64,000 bases of DNA from Ahrensia sp. (GCA_002706335.1 PAKZ01000009.1:1-64000), one strand, 5' to 3'; shown: positions 48,018-59,267, counted from the stretch's first letter. Program-made: numbers and translations. Notes: generated by a model not told the origin, from the letters alone.

Positions 48018-49382
48018 ATGGCGCGCAGCTGTCTGACGATCATCCTGGCCGCAGGCCAGGGCACACGGATGAAATCGGCCTTGCCGAAGGTGCTGCATCC
48101 GGTCGCCGGCCTGCCGATGGCGGCGCATGTCGCGGCGACGGCGCGAGCCGCCGGCAGCGATGCGGTCGCCGTCGTCTACGGCCATGGCGGCGAGGCGGTG
48201 CGCGATGCGCTATCCGGCAAGCTCGACGGCGCGTCATGGCATGAGCAGGCGGAGCAGCTCGGCACGGCGCACGCAGTGCTGGCGGCACGCGAAGCGATTT
48301 CAAAGGGTTACGACGATATCCTCGTAATGTTTGGCGACACGCCGCTGGTCCGGCCCGACGTCATGCGGGAGGCACGAGCAAAATTGGCCGACGGCGCGGC
48401 TGTGGTGGTGGTCGGGTTTCGGCCGGACAATCCCTTCGGCTACGGACGGCTGATCGAGCGGGGCGGCGAACTTGTCGCGATCCGTGAAGAACGTGATGCG
48501 ACAGATCAGGAGAGATCCATAAGCTATTGTAATGGAGGCATAATGGCCTTCAACGGCAACATGGCGCCGCAGCTTCTCGACGCGATCGGCAACGACAACA
48601 CGAAGGGCGAATATTACATGACCGACGCGGTCGAGATCGCGCGCGCCAGGGGCCTGAAAGTGGTCGCCATCGAGGCTCCGGTGGAAGATGTCGTCGGCGT
48701 CAATACGCGGGGCGATCTCGCGGCGGTCGAGGCGATCTGGCAACGCCGCACCCGCGAAAAGATGCTTGCGGAAGGGGTGACCATGACCGCGCCGGATACG
48801 GTCTTCTTCCATCACGACACCGCGGTGCAGGCGGACGCCTCGATCGAACCGAATGTCGTCTTCGGTCCGGGCGTCACGGTGAAGGCCGGAGCACTTATAC
48901 GCGCATTCTCGCATCTGGAAGGAGCAACTGTTGGTGAAGGCGCGGAGGTCGGTCCGTTCGCACGATTGCGGCCGGGCGCGGAACTCTCGTCGAACGCCAA
49001 GGTCGGCAATTTCTGCGAGGTGAAGAAGGCCGAGATTGGCGAGGGGGCCAAGGTCAATCACCTGACCTATATCGGCGATGCGGTGATCGGCGCAGGCGCC
49101 AACATTGGCGCGGGAACCATCACCTGCAATTACGACGGCTACGACAAGCACCTGACCGAAATTGGAGCTGGCGCGTTCATCGGTTCGAATTCCGCCTTGG
49201 TCGCGCCGGTGAAGATCGGCGACAACGCCTATGTATCGTCGGGCTCCGTCGTGACCGAGGCGGTCCCGGACGACGCGGTCGCCTTTGCACGGGCGCGGCA
49301 GGTAAACAAGGATGGGCTCGCGCCGAGGCTACGGGCACGTTTCAAGGCAGCGAAGGAAGCCAAGAAGGCGAAAAAGGACTAG
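48018..49382 (+). CDS. glmU: Bifunctional GlmU (UDP-GlcNAc pyrophosphorylase / GlcN-1-P acetyltransferase)
   Basis: [29 protein letters not shown]...[37 protein letters not shown]. Confidence 0.98.
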   Translation: MARSCLTIILAAGQGTRMKSALPKVLHPVAGLPMAAHVAATARAAGSDAVAVVYGHGGEAVRDALSGKLDGASWHEQAEQLGTAHAVLAAREAISKGYDDILVMFGDTPLVRPDVMREARAKLADGAAVVVVGFRPDNPFGYGRLIERGGELVAIREERDATDQERSISYCNGGIMAFNGNMAPQLLDAIGNDNTKGEYYMTDAVEIARARGLKVVAIEAPVEDVVGVNTRGDLAAVEAIWQRRTREKMLAEGVTMTAPDTVFFHHDTAVQADASIEPNVVFGPGVTVKAGALIRAFSHLEGATVGEGAEVGPFARLRPGAELSSNAKVGNFCEVKKAEIGEGAKVNHLTYIGDAVIGAGANIGAGTITCNYDGYDKHLTEIGAGAFIGSNSALVAPVKIGDNAYVSSGSVVTEAVPDDAVAFARARQVNKDGLAPRLRARFKAAKEAKKAKKD

Positions 49383-51487
49383 CCAGCGCGCAGCAGCCGG
49401 ATCGCCTCGTCGCGCTCGAACAGATAGAGCAGGATGCGCAGCGCCTTGCCGCGCTCGGTTTCGAGATCCGTATCAGTTTCTATGACGAGCCGCGCATCGT
49501 CGCGGGCGATCTCCAGCAGGTCGGCATGGTCGGCCAACGATGCTAGGCGGTATGAAGCGGAGCCCGACTGGCGGGGACCGAGCACTTCGCCTTCGCCGCG
49601 CAGTTTCAGATCCTCCTCGGCGATGCGGAAACCGTCCTCGGTCTCGCGCATGATGGCGAGCCGCGCATGGGCCACTTCGCCGAGAGGCTCCTTGTAGAGG
49701 AGCAGGCAGGTGGACTGGCCGCTGCCGCGCCCGACGCGGCCGCGCAACTGGTGCAGCTGGGCGAGGCCGAAGCGCTCGGCATGTTCGATCACCATGATGG
49801 TCGCGTCCGGCACGTCGACGCCGACCTCGATCACCGTCGTGGCGACCAGCAAGCGCGTCTCGCCTTCCTTGAAGGCCTGCATGACGGCGTCTTTCTCCTC
49901 GCCCTTCATGCGGCCATGGACGAGGCCGATCGGCGCGTCGATAGCCTTCTTCAAGGCGGCAGAGCGTTCCTCGGCGGAAGCGAGTTTCAGCTCCTCGTTT
50001 TCCTCGACCAGCGGGCAGATCCAATAGATCTTTCGGCCCTCGGCGACGGCCTTGCGCAGATGTTCGACGATCTCGTCGTAACGGCCGAGCGGCATGGCGA
50101 CGGTCGTGACCGGCTGGCGGCCAGGCGGCTTTTCGTCGAGTTTCGAGACATCCATGTCTCCATAGGCGGTCAGTACAAGCGTGCGCGGGATCGGGGTCGC
50201 GGTCATCACCAGCATGTCGGAATGCTGCCCCTTTGAAGAAAGCATCAGGCGCTGATGGACGCCAAAACGGTGCTGCTCGTCGACCACGGCGAGGCCGAGG
50301 TCGCGGAACTGCACGGCATCCTGGAACAGCGCATGGGTGCCGACGAGGATATCGATCTCGCCAGCCTTCAGCGCGGCCAGCGTCTCCTCGCGCTGCTTGC
50401 CCTTTTCGCGGCTGGTCAGGATGCGGATCGTCAGGCCTGCAGCTTCTGCCAAAGGGGCGATCGAGGCGAAGTGCTGGCGGGCGAGGATTTCCGTCGGCGC
50501 CATCATGGCCGCCTGCGCGCCGGATTCGATGACGTTTGCCATGGCGAGCAGTGCAACCACAGTCTTGCCGGAGCCGACATCGCCCTGCAATAGCCGCAAC
50601 ATGCGTTCGGGCTTCTCCTGATCGGTGTGGATTTCGCCGAGCGAACGCTCCTGCGCGCCGGTCAACGGATGGCCGAAGGCAGCGCGGATCTTCTGCGTCA
50701 GTTCGCCGGTGCCCCCGAAGGTGCGGCCGGCGGATTTCTTCATCTTGCGGCGAACGAGGCCGAGCGCCAGCTGACCGGCCAGCAACTCGTCATAGGCGAG
50801 CCGCCGTCGCGCCGGGTTCTGCAAATCGACATCGGCCGCGTCGCGCGGCGCATGCAGGCGCTGCAGGCTTTCGCGGAAGGACGAAAATCCCTGTTTCCTG
50901 ACGACATGGGGATCGGTCCATTCGGGCAGGTCCGGCACGCGGTCGAGCGCCGAGATGATCGCCTTTCGAAGCGGTTTCGGTGTGACGCCGGCCGTCAGCG
51001 GATAGACAGGCTCGACCAGCGGCAAGTCAGCGGCGTTTTCCTCGGAGACGACATGGTCTGGATGCACCATGGTCGGGCGGCCGTTGAACCATTCGACCCG
51101 GCCGGAGACCAGCATCGTTTCACCGATCGGCAGGAGCTTTTCGAGCCATGCTGCCTTGGCGTGGAAGTAGACCAGACCGATTTCTCCGGTCTCGTCATGG
51201 GCGAACACCCGGTAGGGAATATTGCCGCGCCCGCGTGGCGGCGGCTGGTGGCGGTCGATGCGGACCTTCAGCGTGACGATTGCGCCTTCCGGTGAATGAG
51301 CTATGCCCGGTTGCTGGCGTCGATCTACGATGGAATGCGGCAGGTGGAAGACCAGGCCGAGGACGCGCGGCTCGTTCATCGCCTCGGGCACGGGTAGGAG
51401 TTTGCCTAGAAGCTTGGCGATACGCGGCCCGATCCCGTCGATGACGGCGACGGGTGCAAACAGGGGATCGAGGACAGGCGGTCGCAT
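49379..51487 (-). CDS. recG: ATP-dependent DNA helicase RecG
   Basis: [53 protein letters not shown] 51487 ([27 protein letters not shown]) preferred over the longer ORF. Confidence 0.97.
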   Translation of the reverse strand: MRPPVLDPLFAPVAVIDGIGPRIAKLLGKLLPVPEAMNEPRVLGLVFHLPHSIVDRRQQPGIAHSPEGAIVTLKVRIDRHQPPPRGRGNIPYRVFAHDETGEIGLVYFHAKAAWLEKLLPIGETMLVSGRVEWFNGRPTMVHPDHVVSEENAADLPLVEPVYPLTAGVTPKPLRKAIISALDRVPDLPEWTDPHVVRKQGFSSFRESLQRLHAPRDAADVDLQNPARRRLAYDELLAGQLALGLVRRKMKKSAGRTFGGTGELTQKIRAAFGHPLTGAQERSLGEIHTDQEKPERMLRLLQGDVGSGKTVVALLAMANVIESGAQAAMMAPTEILARQHFASIAPLAEAAGLTIRILTSREKGKQREETLAALKAGEIDILVGTHALFQDAVQFRDLGLAVVDEQHRFGVHQRLMLSSKGQHSDMLVMTATPIPRTLVLTAYGDMDVSKLDEKPPGRQPVTTVAMPLGRYDEIVEHLRKAVAEGRKIYWICPLVEENEELKLASAEERSAALKKAIDAPIGLVHGRMKGEEKDAVMQAFKEGETRLLVATTVIEVGVDVPDATIMVIEHAERFGLAQLHQLRGRVGRGSGQSTCLLLYKEPLGEVAHARLAIMRETEDGFRIAEEDLKLRGEGEVLGPRQSGSASYRLASLADHADLLEIARDDARLVIETDTDLETERGKALRILLYLFERDEAIRLLRAG

Positions 51488-51586
51488 GCGTGCATCTTTC
51501 ATGGCCCGGCAGGTGCGATCAAGGCTGACAAGCCCGCCTGCCGGCGTTATACCGCCACCGTTTTCCTGACACGCGAAGTAGACGCC

Positions 51587-51877
51587 ATGGCCACGTCCCC
51601 GCAGGACGCCGAAATCGACATTGACGCCCGCAGACGCCGCGCGAAGTTTCGCGCCTGGCATCGCGGCATGAAGGAAATGGACCTGTTGCTCGGCCAATAT
51701 GCCGACGCGCATGTGGCGACGATGACCGCGGAGGATCTGGACGGCTTCGAATCGCTTCTCGAAGTGCTCGATCGCGACCTGTTCAAATGGTTCACGGGCG
51801 AGGGGCCGGTGCCCGTCGATCATTACACGCCGCTGTTTCGCGCGATCTGCAGCCATCACGGGATCAAGCTGACATGA
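51587..51877 (+). CDS. sdhE: Succinate dehydrogenase assembly factor 2 (SdhE family)
   Basis: DARRRRAKFRAWHRGMKEMDLLLGQYADAH...LLEVLDRDLFKWFTG: SdhE/SDHAF2 pattern. Confidence 0.93.
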   Translation: MATSPQDAEIDIDARRRRAKFRAWHRGMKEMDLLLGQYADAHVATMTAEDLDGFESLLEVLDRDLFKWFTGEGPVPVDHYTPLFRAICSHHGIKLT

Positions 51878-54800
51878 GCGCCAAATCGAAGAAGCTCTGG
51901 ATCGATGTTCCCAACGTGCCGGCCGATGCCGGCCGTGTCGTCTTTTCGAGCGTCGCAGCCGGCGCGGAGCCTTTCGTCGTCAATGCGCTTTGCGCCAAGG
52001 CGGCGGCGAAGGACGGCCCGGTGATCTATGTCGCCCGCGACGGCTCGGCGCTGGCCGACTGGGCGCAGGTATTCTCCTTCATCGCGCCGGAGATCGAGAT
52101 CATCGATTTTCCGGCCTGGGACTGCCTGCCTTACGACCGCGTGTCGCCCGGCTCCGACGTGTCGGCGCGACGACTGGCGGCGATGACTCGGATCGCGGGG
52201 CTGCGCCGGAAGGCGACGCCGGCCGTCATCCTGACGACGGCGAACGCCGTCCTGCAGCGGATGCCGCAGCCGGACGAGATCGCCGGGCAGACTATCATAG
52301 CGAAGCCCGGCCAGACCGTGCGCATGGACGACATCACTGCGACACTCGCCTCGGCCGGTTTCGAACGCGTGCCGACGGTGCGCGAGGTTGGCGAATATGC
52401 GGTGCGCGGCGGCATTCTCGACATTTTCGCGCCGGGTACGCCGGAAGCGGTTCGGCTCGATTTCTTCGGCGATACGCTGGAAAGCGTGCGCGCCTTCGAT
52501 CCGGCGACCCAGCGCACCCCCGGCCAGAAGACCGAATTCACATTGCAGCCGGCAAGCGAGATTTCTCTGACGCCGGAAACCGTGGCGCGATTCCGGCAGG
52601 GCTACCTCTCGACCTTCGGCGCACCCTCGCGCGACGACGCGCTCTATGCGTCTATCACCAGCCAGCAGCGCTTTGCCGGCATGGAACACTGGCTGCCGCT
52701 GTTCCATGAGGAACTGACGACACTGTTCGAATGCCTGCCGGAGGCGCCGGTTGTGCTGGAGCATCTGACGCGCGAGGCGCTGACCGAGCGCAGGACGATG
52801 ATCGAGGATCATTACGAGGCGCGCCAGGCGCAGTCGGACGGGAAACTCGGCGGCGACGGGGTGCCCTACAAGCCGCTGCCGCCGGACGCACTTTACCTGA
52901 CGCCCGAGGAGGCCTTATCGCTGGCCGCCACGCGGCTGACCGTATCGCTGTCGCCTTTCGGCGTACCGGAGACGCCGGATGTCACTGTGTTCGACCTTGC
53001 TATCGCGTCAGGGCGCAATTTTTCGCTGGAGCGGGCCGACAAGCAGGCGAATGTCTTCGAAATGGCAGCGAAGCATGTCGCGGCGCTGCGCGCCGACGGC
53101 AAGCGGGTCTTTCTGGCCGGATGGAGCGACGGGTCGCTGACCCGGCTGATCCAGATCCTTGAGGAACACAAGCTCGGCGGCATCGAGACGGTCACAGGCG
53201 TCGGCGTTGCCATGGCGCTGAATCGAACGGTCATACCGGCGGCGGTGCTTTCCATCGAGCATGGTTTCGAGACCAAGGATTTCGCGCTCGTCGCCGAACA
53301 GGACATTCTCGGCGACAGGCTGGTTCGGCATCGCCGCCGCAAGAAGGCATCGGATTTCATCTCTGAGGCGTCGGCGCTGGCGGCGGGCGACATCGTCGTG
53401 CATGTCGATCACGGTATCGGCCAGTTTGTCGGGCTGCGCACAATCGAGGCGGTCGGCGCGCCGCATGACTGCCTCGAGATTCTCTATGCCGGCGACGGAC
53501 GACTGTTCCTGCCGGTCGAGAACATCGAACTGCTGTCGCGCTACGGCTCGGATGCTAGCACGGCGCAGCTCGATCGGCTTGGAGGCGGGGCGTGGCAGGC
53601 GCGCAAGGCAAAGCTGAAGAAGCGCCTGCTCGACATGGCCGACCAGCTGATCAGGATCGCGGCCGCGCGCGAATCGCGGTCAGCGTCTGTTCTGCGTCCG
53701 CCGGAAGGGCTCTATGACGAATTCGCGGCGCGCTTTCCCTATGACGAGACCGAGGATCAGCTGGGCGCCATCGACGCGGTGATCGGCGATCTGGTCGCGG
53801 GCAGGCCGATGGACCGGCTAGTCTGCGGCGATGTCGGCTTCGGCAAGACGGAAGTGGCGATCCGCGCGGCCTTCGTCGCGGCGCTGAACGGCCAGCAGGT
53901 GGCCGTCGTCGTGCCGACGACGCTGCTCGCCCGGCAGCATTTCCGGTCGTTTTCCGAACGGTTCCGAGGTTTGCCGGTCAATATCGCCCATGCCTCGCGG
54001 CTGGCCGGACCGAAGGCGCTGGCGGAAGCCAAGAAGGGCGTCGCCGACGGCAGCGTCGACATCGTTGTCGGCACGCATGCGTTGCTCGGGCAGGGGATCA
54101 CCTTCAAGAATCTCGGCTTGCTGATCGTCGACGAGGAGCAGCATTTCGGCGTAAAGCACAAGGAACGGCTGAAAGAGCTGAAGTCGGACGTACATGTGCT
54201 GACGCTCACCGCGACGCCGATCCCGCGCACCTTGCAGCTTGCCCTGACGGGCGTGCGTGAATTGTCGCTGATCTCGACGCCGCCGGTCGACCGGCTGGCG
54301 GGGCGCACCTTCGTCTCGCCCTTCGATCCCCTGGTGATCCGCGAAACGTTGCTGCGCGAACGCTATCGTGGCGGCCAGAGCTTCTATGTCTGCCCGCGCA
54401 TTTCCGACCTCGCCGAGGTGAAGGCGTTTCTCGACGAGCATGTCTCGGAACTGAAGGTCGCGGTGGCACATGGCCAGATGGCGCCCGGCGAACTCGACGA
54501 CGTGATGAACGCCTTCTATGACGGTAGCTACGACGTTCTGCTGTCGACCACGATCGTGGAATCGGGCCTCGACATACCGACCGCCAATACGATGGTGGTG
54601 CATCGCGCCGACATGTTCGGCCTGGCGCAGCTCTACCAGATCCGCGGCCGAGTGGGCCGTTCGAAGTTGCGCGCCTATGCGCTACTGACGCTGCCGGCGA
54701 AGAAGATGCTGACGAAGACGGCGGAACGGCGGTTGAAAGTGTTGCAGTCGCTCGATTCGCTCGGTGCCGGCTTTCAACTGGCGAGCCACGATCTCGATAT

Positions 54801-55401
54801 TCGCGGCGGCGGCAATCTGCTTGGAGAGGAACAGTCCGGCCATATCAAGGAGGTCGGGTTCGAGCTTTATCAGCAGATGCTCGAGGAAGCGGTGCTCGAA
54901 ATGAAGGGCGAAGCGGTGCACGATCACGGCCAATGGTCGCCGCAGATCGCGGTGGGCACATCGGTGATGATCCCGGAAGGCTATGTCGGCGACCTGCAAT
55001 TGCGCCTGTCGCTCTACCGCCGGCTCGGCGAGTTGGAGGAAATCCGCGACATCGACGGGTTCGGCGCTGAATTGACTGACCGGTTCGGGCCGCTGCCGGA
55101 GGAGGTCGAGCACCTACTGAAGGTGGTCTATATCAAGGCGCTGTGCCGCAAGGCCAATATCGAAAAACTGGACGCCGGACCCAAGGGCGCGGTCATCCAG
55201 TTCCGCAACAAGGAATTCTCCGATCCGGCCGGGCTGATCGGCTATATCGGCGAGCAGGGCTCGTTGGCAAAGATCCGGCCCGACCAGTCGATCCTGTTCA
55301 CCCGCGACTGGCCGACTCCGGCGAAACGGCTTGCAGGCAGCGCGATCCTTGCGACCAAGCTTGCGGCCCTCGCGGACAAGGCATCAGATAAGGCGGCCTG
55401 A
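51874..55401 (+). CDS. mfd: Transcription-repair coupling factor Mfd
   Basis: CarD-like DIVVHVDHGIGQFVGL, helicase [49 protein letters not shown] overlap with sdhE. Confidence 0.98.
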   Translation: MSAKSKKLWIDVPNVPADAGRVVFSSVAAGAEPFVVNALCAKAAAKDGPVIYVARDGSALADWAQVFSFIAPEIEIIDFPAWDCLPYDRVSPGSDVSARRLAAMTRIAGLRRKATPAVILTTANAVLQRMPQPDEIAGQTIIAKPGQTVRMDDITATLASAGFERVPTVREVGEYAVRGGILDIFAPGTPEAVRLDFFGDTLESVRAFDPATQRTPGQKTEFTLQPASEISLTPETVARFRQGYLSTFGAPSRDDALYASITSQQRFAGMEHWLPLFHEELTTLFECLPEAPVVLEHLTREALTERRTMIEDHYEARQAQSDGKLGGDGVPYKPLPPDALYLTPEEALSLAATRLTVSLSPFGVPETPDVTVFDLAIASGRNFSLERADKQANVFEMAAKHVAALRADGKRVFLAGWSDGSLTRLIQILEEHKLGGIETVTGVGVAMALNRTVIPAAVLSIEHGFETKDFALVAEQDILGDRLVRHRRRKKASDFISEASALAAGDIVVHVDHGIGQFVGLRTIEAVGAPHDCLEILYAGDGRLFLPVENIELLSRYGSDASTAQLDRLGGGAWQARKAKLKKRLLDMADQLIRIAAARESRSASVLRPPEGLYDEFAARFPYDETEDQLGAIDAVIGDLVAGRPMDRLVCGDVGFGKTEVAIRAAFVAALNGQQVAVVVPTTLLARQHFRSFSERFRGLPVNIAHASRLAGPKALAEAKKGVADGSVDIVVGTHALLGQGITFKNLGLLIVDEEQHFGVKHKERLKELKSDVHVLTLTATPIPRTLQLALTGVRELSLISTPPVDRLAGRTFVSPFDPLVIRETLLRERYRGGQSFYVCPRISDLAEVKAFLDEHVSELKVAVAHGQMAPGELDDVMNAFYDGSYDVLLSTTIVESGLDIPTANTMVVHRADMFGLAQLYQIRGRVGRSKLRAYALLTLPAKKMLTKTAERRLKVLQSLDSLGAGFQLASHDLDIRGGGNLLGEEQSGHIKEVGFELYQQMLEEAVLEMKGEAVHDHGQWSPQIAVGTSVMIPEGYVGDLQLRLSLYRRLGELEEIRDIDGFGAELTDRFGPLPEEVEHLLKVVYIKALCRKANIEKLDAGPKGAVIQFRNKEFSDPAGLIGYIGEQGSLAKIRPDQSILFTRDWPTPAKRLAGSAILATKLAALADKASDKAA

Positions 55402-55406
55402 ACGAA

Positions 55407-55430
55407 AACGGGGCCCAAGCGGGCCCCGTT
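55407..55430. terminator. Bidirectional intrinsic terminator between mfd and ialB
   Basis: Perfect 10-bp stem AACGGGGCCC-AAGC-GGGCCCCGTT; on the minus strand it is followed by TTCGTT. Confidence 0.8.
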
Positions 55431-55456
55431 CGAAGTCAGTGATTTAGCCTGAAAAA

Positions 55457-56089
55457 TCAGTTGGCCTGCTTGGCCTTGTTCTGCTCTTCCTGCAGACGCT
55501 TCTGGAAGTCGGCCTTACGCTTCTCGATGGCGTCCTGCAGCTGCTGCTGACGGCTTTCAACTTCCGACTGCTTCAGCGGCTCACCGTCGAACGCGGCGGT
55601 GAAACCGCTCAGCGAAATTTTGATCGGGTTCGGCTGGTTGCGGAAGTTGATCGAGGTCAGCGTCAGTTCGCCACCCTTTTTCAGCTGCGCGACCAGCTCG
55701 GTGGTCAACGGTGCTTCGGCGATGCAGCGGTCTGGCAGGCACATCGCATAGTTGATCTTCTGCGCCTGTCCGCCGTCGACCTGCATGCCGATTCCTGCAG
55801 GGATCACACGCCCGGTCGGTACGGCGATCTGAAAGATGGCGCGGTTCACCTTGCCGGTGATCTGGATCAGGTTCACAGCTGTCAGAAGCTGACCGGTATT
55901 GGCCGTGCGGATATTCTGCACGTTGCAGATGTCATTGTCTTCCTGTTTGGAGCAGACCTTGAACCATCCCTCAGGCATCCGCTGCTGGTTCTGTGCGCTG
56001 GCGGTTTGCGCGAAGCCGGAAACACCTGCACAAGCTACCCCCAACCCCAACACTACGGCAAATGTCTTCCTCATAATCGCGAGCATCAA
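55457..56089 (-). CDS. Invasion-associated locus B (IalB) family protein
   Basis: Signal peptide MRKTFAVVLGLGVACAGVSGFAQTASAQ then GWFKVCSKQEDNDICNVQNIR...YAMCLPDRCIAEAPLT. Confidence 0.93.
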   Translation of the reverse strand: MMLAIMRKTFAVVLGLGVACAGVSGFAQTASAQNQQRMPEGWFKVCSKQEDNDICNVQNIRTANTGQLLTAVNLIQITGKVNRAIFQIAVPTGRVIPAGIGMQVDGGQAQKINYAMCLPDRCIAEAPLTTELVAQLKKGGELTLTSINFRNQPNPIKISLSGFTAAFDGEPLKQSEVESRQQQLQDAIEKRKADFQKRLQEEQNKAKQAN

Positions 56090-56312
56090 GCTGCATCCTT
56101 TTCTTCGTTACCCAGAACGGTCGTGCGAACCGGTGATAGTCAAATGCGGCTACACCATGACGAGCCTAATCCGGCGGTGTGATACACATGCAAAGCAGGC
56201 AATTCCAGCCCCGCCAAACAATTCCGCCGAATTTCCGGCAGAATGCTGAATTCGTCAAAAGCCCGTGCTAGGTTCCGATTCCGGTACCGCCAATGAGGAT
56301 GGAGGATTGATC

Positions 56313-58130
56313 ATGCGAATTCCTGTCAGGCAATGGCTCGGCATGCTTGCAGCCGCTGCAATGGTCGTTTCGACGCACGCCATCGCCGAACCCATGCACG
56401 GAATCGCGATGCACGGCCAGCCGGCGCTACCGACCGACTACACACATTTCCCGTATGCCAACCCCGATGCGCCGCAGGACGGCGAACTCACCTATGGCGT
56501 GCGCGGTATATTCGACAGCCTAAACCCGTTCCTTCTGAAGAGCTTCCGAAATACCGCGCGCGGCATGTGGGGAGATCCGGAATACGGCAATCTTGTATAT
56601 GAACCACTGATGCAGCGTTCGCGCGACGAACCTTTCTCCATGTACGGGCTGATTGCTGAGAAGATCGAGACAGACACCGAGCGTACCTGGGCGGAATTCA
56701 CACTGAACCCGAACGCGCACTGGTCGGACGGCAAGCATATCACGCCGGAGGACGTGATCTTCACCTTCGAACTGATGACCGAAAAAGGCAGGCCGCCCTA
56801 CAACCGCAGAATGGACCGGATCGAAAAGATCGAGAAGACCGGCGAACATAAGGTTAAGTTCACATTCAACGACAAATCCGATCGCGAATTCCCGCTGATC
56901 GTCGCCTTGTCGCCGGTCTTGCCGTCACATGTGTTCGATCCCGAGACGTTCGAGAACACGGCCACCGACATGCCTGTCGGAAGCGGGCCCTACCTCGTTG
57001 AAAGCGTCGATTTCGGCAACCGTATCGTCTATCGGCGGGATCCGGATTACTGGGGCAAGGACATCCCCTCGCAGCGCGGGTTCAACAACTACGAGACGAT
57101 CACGGTCGAGTATTTCCGGGATCAGACTGCCCTTTTCGAAGCCTTCAAGAAAGGCATTTTCGACATCTATCCGGAGGGCGATCCGGTCAAATGGGAAACC
57201 GCATATGATTTCCCCGCCGTGAAGGAAGGCAAGGTCGTGAAGTCGGTCTTCACCTCCGGCGCGCCGGTTTCGATGAACGGTTTCTTCTTCAATACGCGCC
57301 GGGAAAAGTTCGCCGATCCGAAGGTCCGCGAGGCGCTGTCTATGCTGTTCGATTTCGAATGGATCAACGCGAACCTGTTTTCCAACCGCTACACCCGAAC
57401 AGGTTCGTTCTGGCAGAATTCCGAAGAGCTTTCGGCGCTTGGTCGGCCGGCCGATGAAATCGAGAAGAAGCTTCTCGCGCCGTATATGGACAGGGTACAG
57501 CCGGATGTCATGGACGGAACATATGAACCGACGAAAACCGACGGCTCGGGTCGCGACAGGGCTATCTTGCGCGAAGCACTCAAGAAGTTCGGCGAGGCCG
57601 GCTACTCCATTGAGGACGGCAAGCTCGTCAAGGACGATCAGCAGCTGTCCTTCGAGATCATGACGTCCAATCAGGACGAGGAAAAGATGGCTCTGGCATA
57701 CCAGCGCACGGCTTCGGCGCTTGGCATCGACGTGGCTGTGCGCACGGTCGACGACGCGCAATTCCAGAAACGCCGGCAGACCTGGGACTACGATATGACA
57801 GCCGCACAACTATCCGCGTCGTTGTCGCCGGGTGCGGAGCAGGTTTGGCGTTGGGATACGCGCTCGCGCGACGTCGAAGGAACGTTCAACTATGCCGGTG
57901 CCGCCGATCCGGCTATCGACGCCATGATCGATGCGATGTTGAATGCGCGCGAGCGGGATGAGTTCGCCGCCGCCGTGCGCGCCCTGGACCGCATCCTGAT
58001 ATCCGGTCACTACGTCATTCCGCTGTACCATATCGGAGAATCCTGGGTCGCCCATTGGGCCAAGGTCAAATACCCGGAATATACGCCGCTCTATGGCTAT
58101 CAGTTGCCGGTCTGGTGGGCCGAGAAATGA
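56313..58130 (+). CDS. Extracellular solute-binding protein family 5 (peptide/YejA-like)
   Basis: Signal peptide then MHGIAMHGQPALPTDYTHFPYANPDAPQDGELTYGVRGIFDSLNPF...; SBP_bac_5 features. Confidence 0.93.
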   Translation: MRIPVRQWLGMLAAAAMVVSTHAIAEPMHGIAMHGQPALPTDYTHFPYANPDAPQDGELTYGVRGIFDSLNPFLLKSFRNTARGMWGDPEYGNLVYEPLMQRSRDEPFSMYGLIAEKIETDTERTWAEFTLNPNAHWSDGKHITPEDVIFTFELMTEKGRPPYNRRMDRIEKIEKTGEHKVKFTFNDKSDREFPLIVALSPVLPSHVFDPETFENTATDMPVGSGPYLVESVDFGNRIVYRRDPDYWGKDIPSQRGFNNYETITVEYFRDQTALFEAFKKGIFDIYPEGDPVKWETAYDFPAVKEGKVVKSVFTSGAPVSMNGFFFNTRREKFADPKVREALSMLFDFEWINANLFSNRYTRTGSFWQNSEELSALGRPADEIEKKLLAPYMDRVQPDVMDGTYEPTKTDGSGRDRAILREALKKFGEAGYSIEDGKLVKDDQQLSFEIMTSNQDEEKMALAYQRTASALGIDVAVRTVDDAQFQKRRQTWDYDMTAAQLSASLSPGAEQVWRWDTRSRDVEGTFNYAGAADPAIDAMIDAMLNARERDEFAAAVRALDRILISGHYVIPLYHIGESWVAHWAKVKYPEYTPLYGYQLPVWWAEK

Positions 58131-58792
58131 CGGAGACGGTTCATATCGACATCGTGTCCGACGTGGTGTGCCCCTGGTGCTTCGTCGGCAAGAAACGGTT
58201 CGAAAAGGCGCTTGGAGAAATCGGCGAAGACATTGCGGTCGAAATCAATTGGCGGCCCTTTCAGCTCGACCCGACGATTCCGCCCGGAGGCAAGGATCGA
58301 AAACAATATCTCGCGGAGAAATTCGGCAGCATGGAGCGCTCAAACGAACTCCATCGCAATCTCGCGAATATCGGCGCGGAAGCGGGTATTCCCTTCCAGT
58401 TCGACGCGATCGAGGTTTCACCGAACACACTCGACGCGCATCGGCTCATTCGCTGGGCGCAGACAGCGGGCGACGGGGTGCAGGGGCACGTAGTCGAGGA
58501 GCTTTTCGAACTCTATTTCCTCAAAGGGCAGAACATCGGCGATCACTCCGTGTTAGTCGACGTGGCGCGCGAGGCAGGCATGGATGCGGCGGTGATCGAG
58601 ACCCTGCTGGCAAGCGATGCCGACCGGGAAGCGATTACACAGGAGATCGCTCTCGCCCAACAGATGGGCGTCACCGGCGTGCCGTGTTTCATCCTGGAAA
58701 ACAAATATGGGGTGATGGGGGCTCAAGACCCCGAGACGATCGCGGATGCGATCAGGCAGGTCGCCGCGGAGAAATCCGCGGCGACAGTCTGA
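58127..58792 (+). CDS. DsbA family oxidoreductase (FrnE-like)
   Basis: VHIDIVSDVVCPWCFVGKKRFEKAL (CPWC active site) ... MGVTGVPCFILENKYGVMGAQDPE; ATGA overlap with the SBP gene. Confidence 0.95.
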   Translation: MTETVHIDIVSDVVCPWCFVGKKRFEKALGEIGEDIAVEINWRPFQLDPTIPPGGKDRKQYLAEKFGSMERSNELHRNLANIGAEAGIPFQFDAIEVSPNTLDAHRLIRWAQTAGDGVQGHVVEELFELYFLKGQNIGDHSVLVDVAREAGMDAAVIETLLASDADREAITQEIALAQQMGVTGVPCFILENKYGVMGAQDPETIADAIRQVAAEKSAATV

Positions 58793-58799
58793 CTTAAAG

Positions 58800-59147
58800 T
58801 CAGTGTTCGAGACCCGGACGGATCGAGTAGCGCCTCGAATCCGAAACCCACTCGAAGACGTCCGGCACCTGTGGATGGCGGACCGGCTCTCCACTGTCGT
58901 CCGGAACAAGGTTCTGTTCCGATACATAAGCGACATATTCCGTATCCGCGTTTTCCGCGAAAAGGTGATAGAAGGGCTGGTCCTTGCGCGGGCGCATCTC
59001 TTCCGGGATCGCCTCGTACCATTCCTCGGAATTGGCGAATTCCGGATCGACGTCAAAGATCACGCCCCGGAACGGGTAGATCCGGTGACGGACAAGATCG
59101 CCTATCGCGTAACGCGCCATGGCGGTTTTTACATGGTTCTTTTCCAT
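58800..59147 (-). CDS. hspQ: Heat shock protein HspQ
   Basis: MARYAIGDLVRHRIYPFRGVIFDVDPEFANSEEWYEAIPEEMRPRKDQPFYHLFAENADTEYVAYVSEQNLVPDDSGEPVRHP. Start may be 59120. Confidence 0.95.
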   Translation of the reverse strand: MEKNHVKTAMARYAIGDLVRHRIYPFRGVIFDVDPEFANSEEWYEAIPEEMRPRKDQPFYHLFAENADTEYVAYVSEQNLVPDDSGEPVRHPQVPDVFEWVSDSRRYSIRPGLEH

Positions 59148-59267
59148 GTGTAACAAATGTGGCGAGCAGCGTTGAAATTCAAGGCCTTTCCAATAGGGCC
59201 GGTTCGGCTTGACCGCGCATGACGCTGCCAATAGGTGCTTGAACCGAAGCGCTTCTGGGCAGGAATC

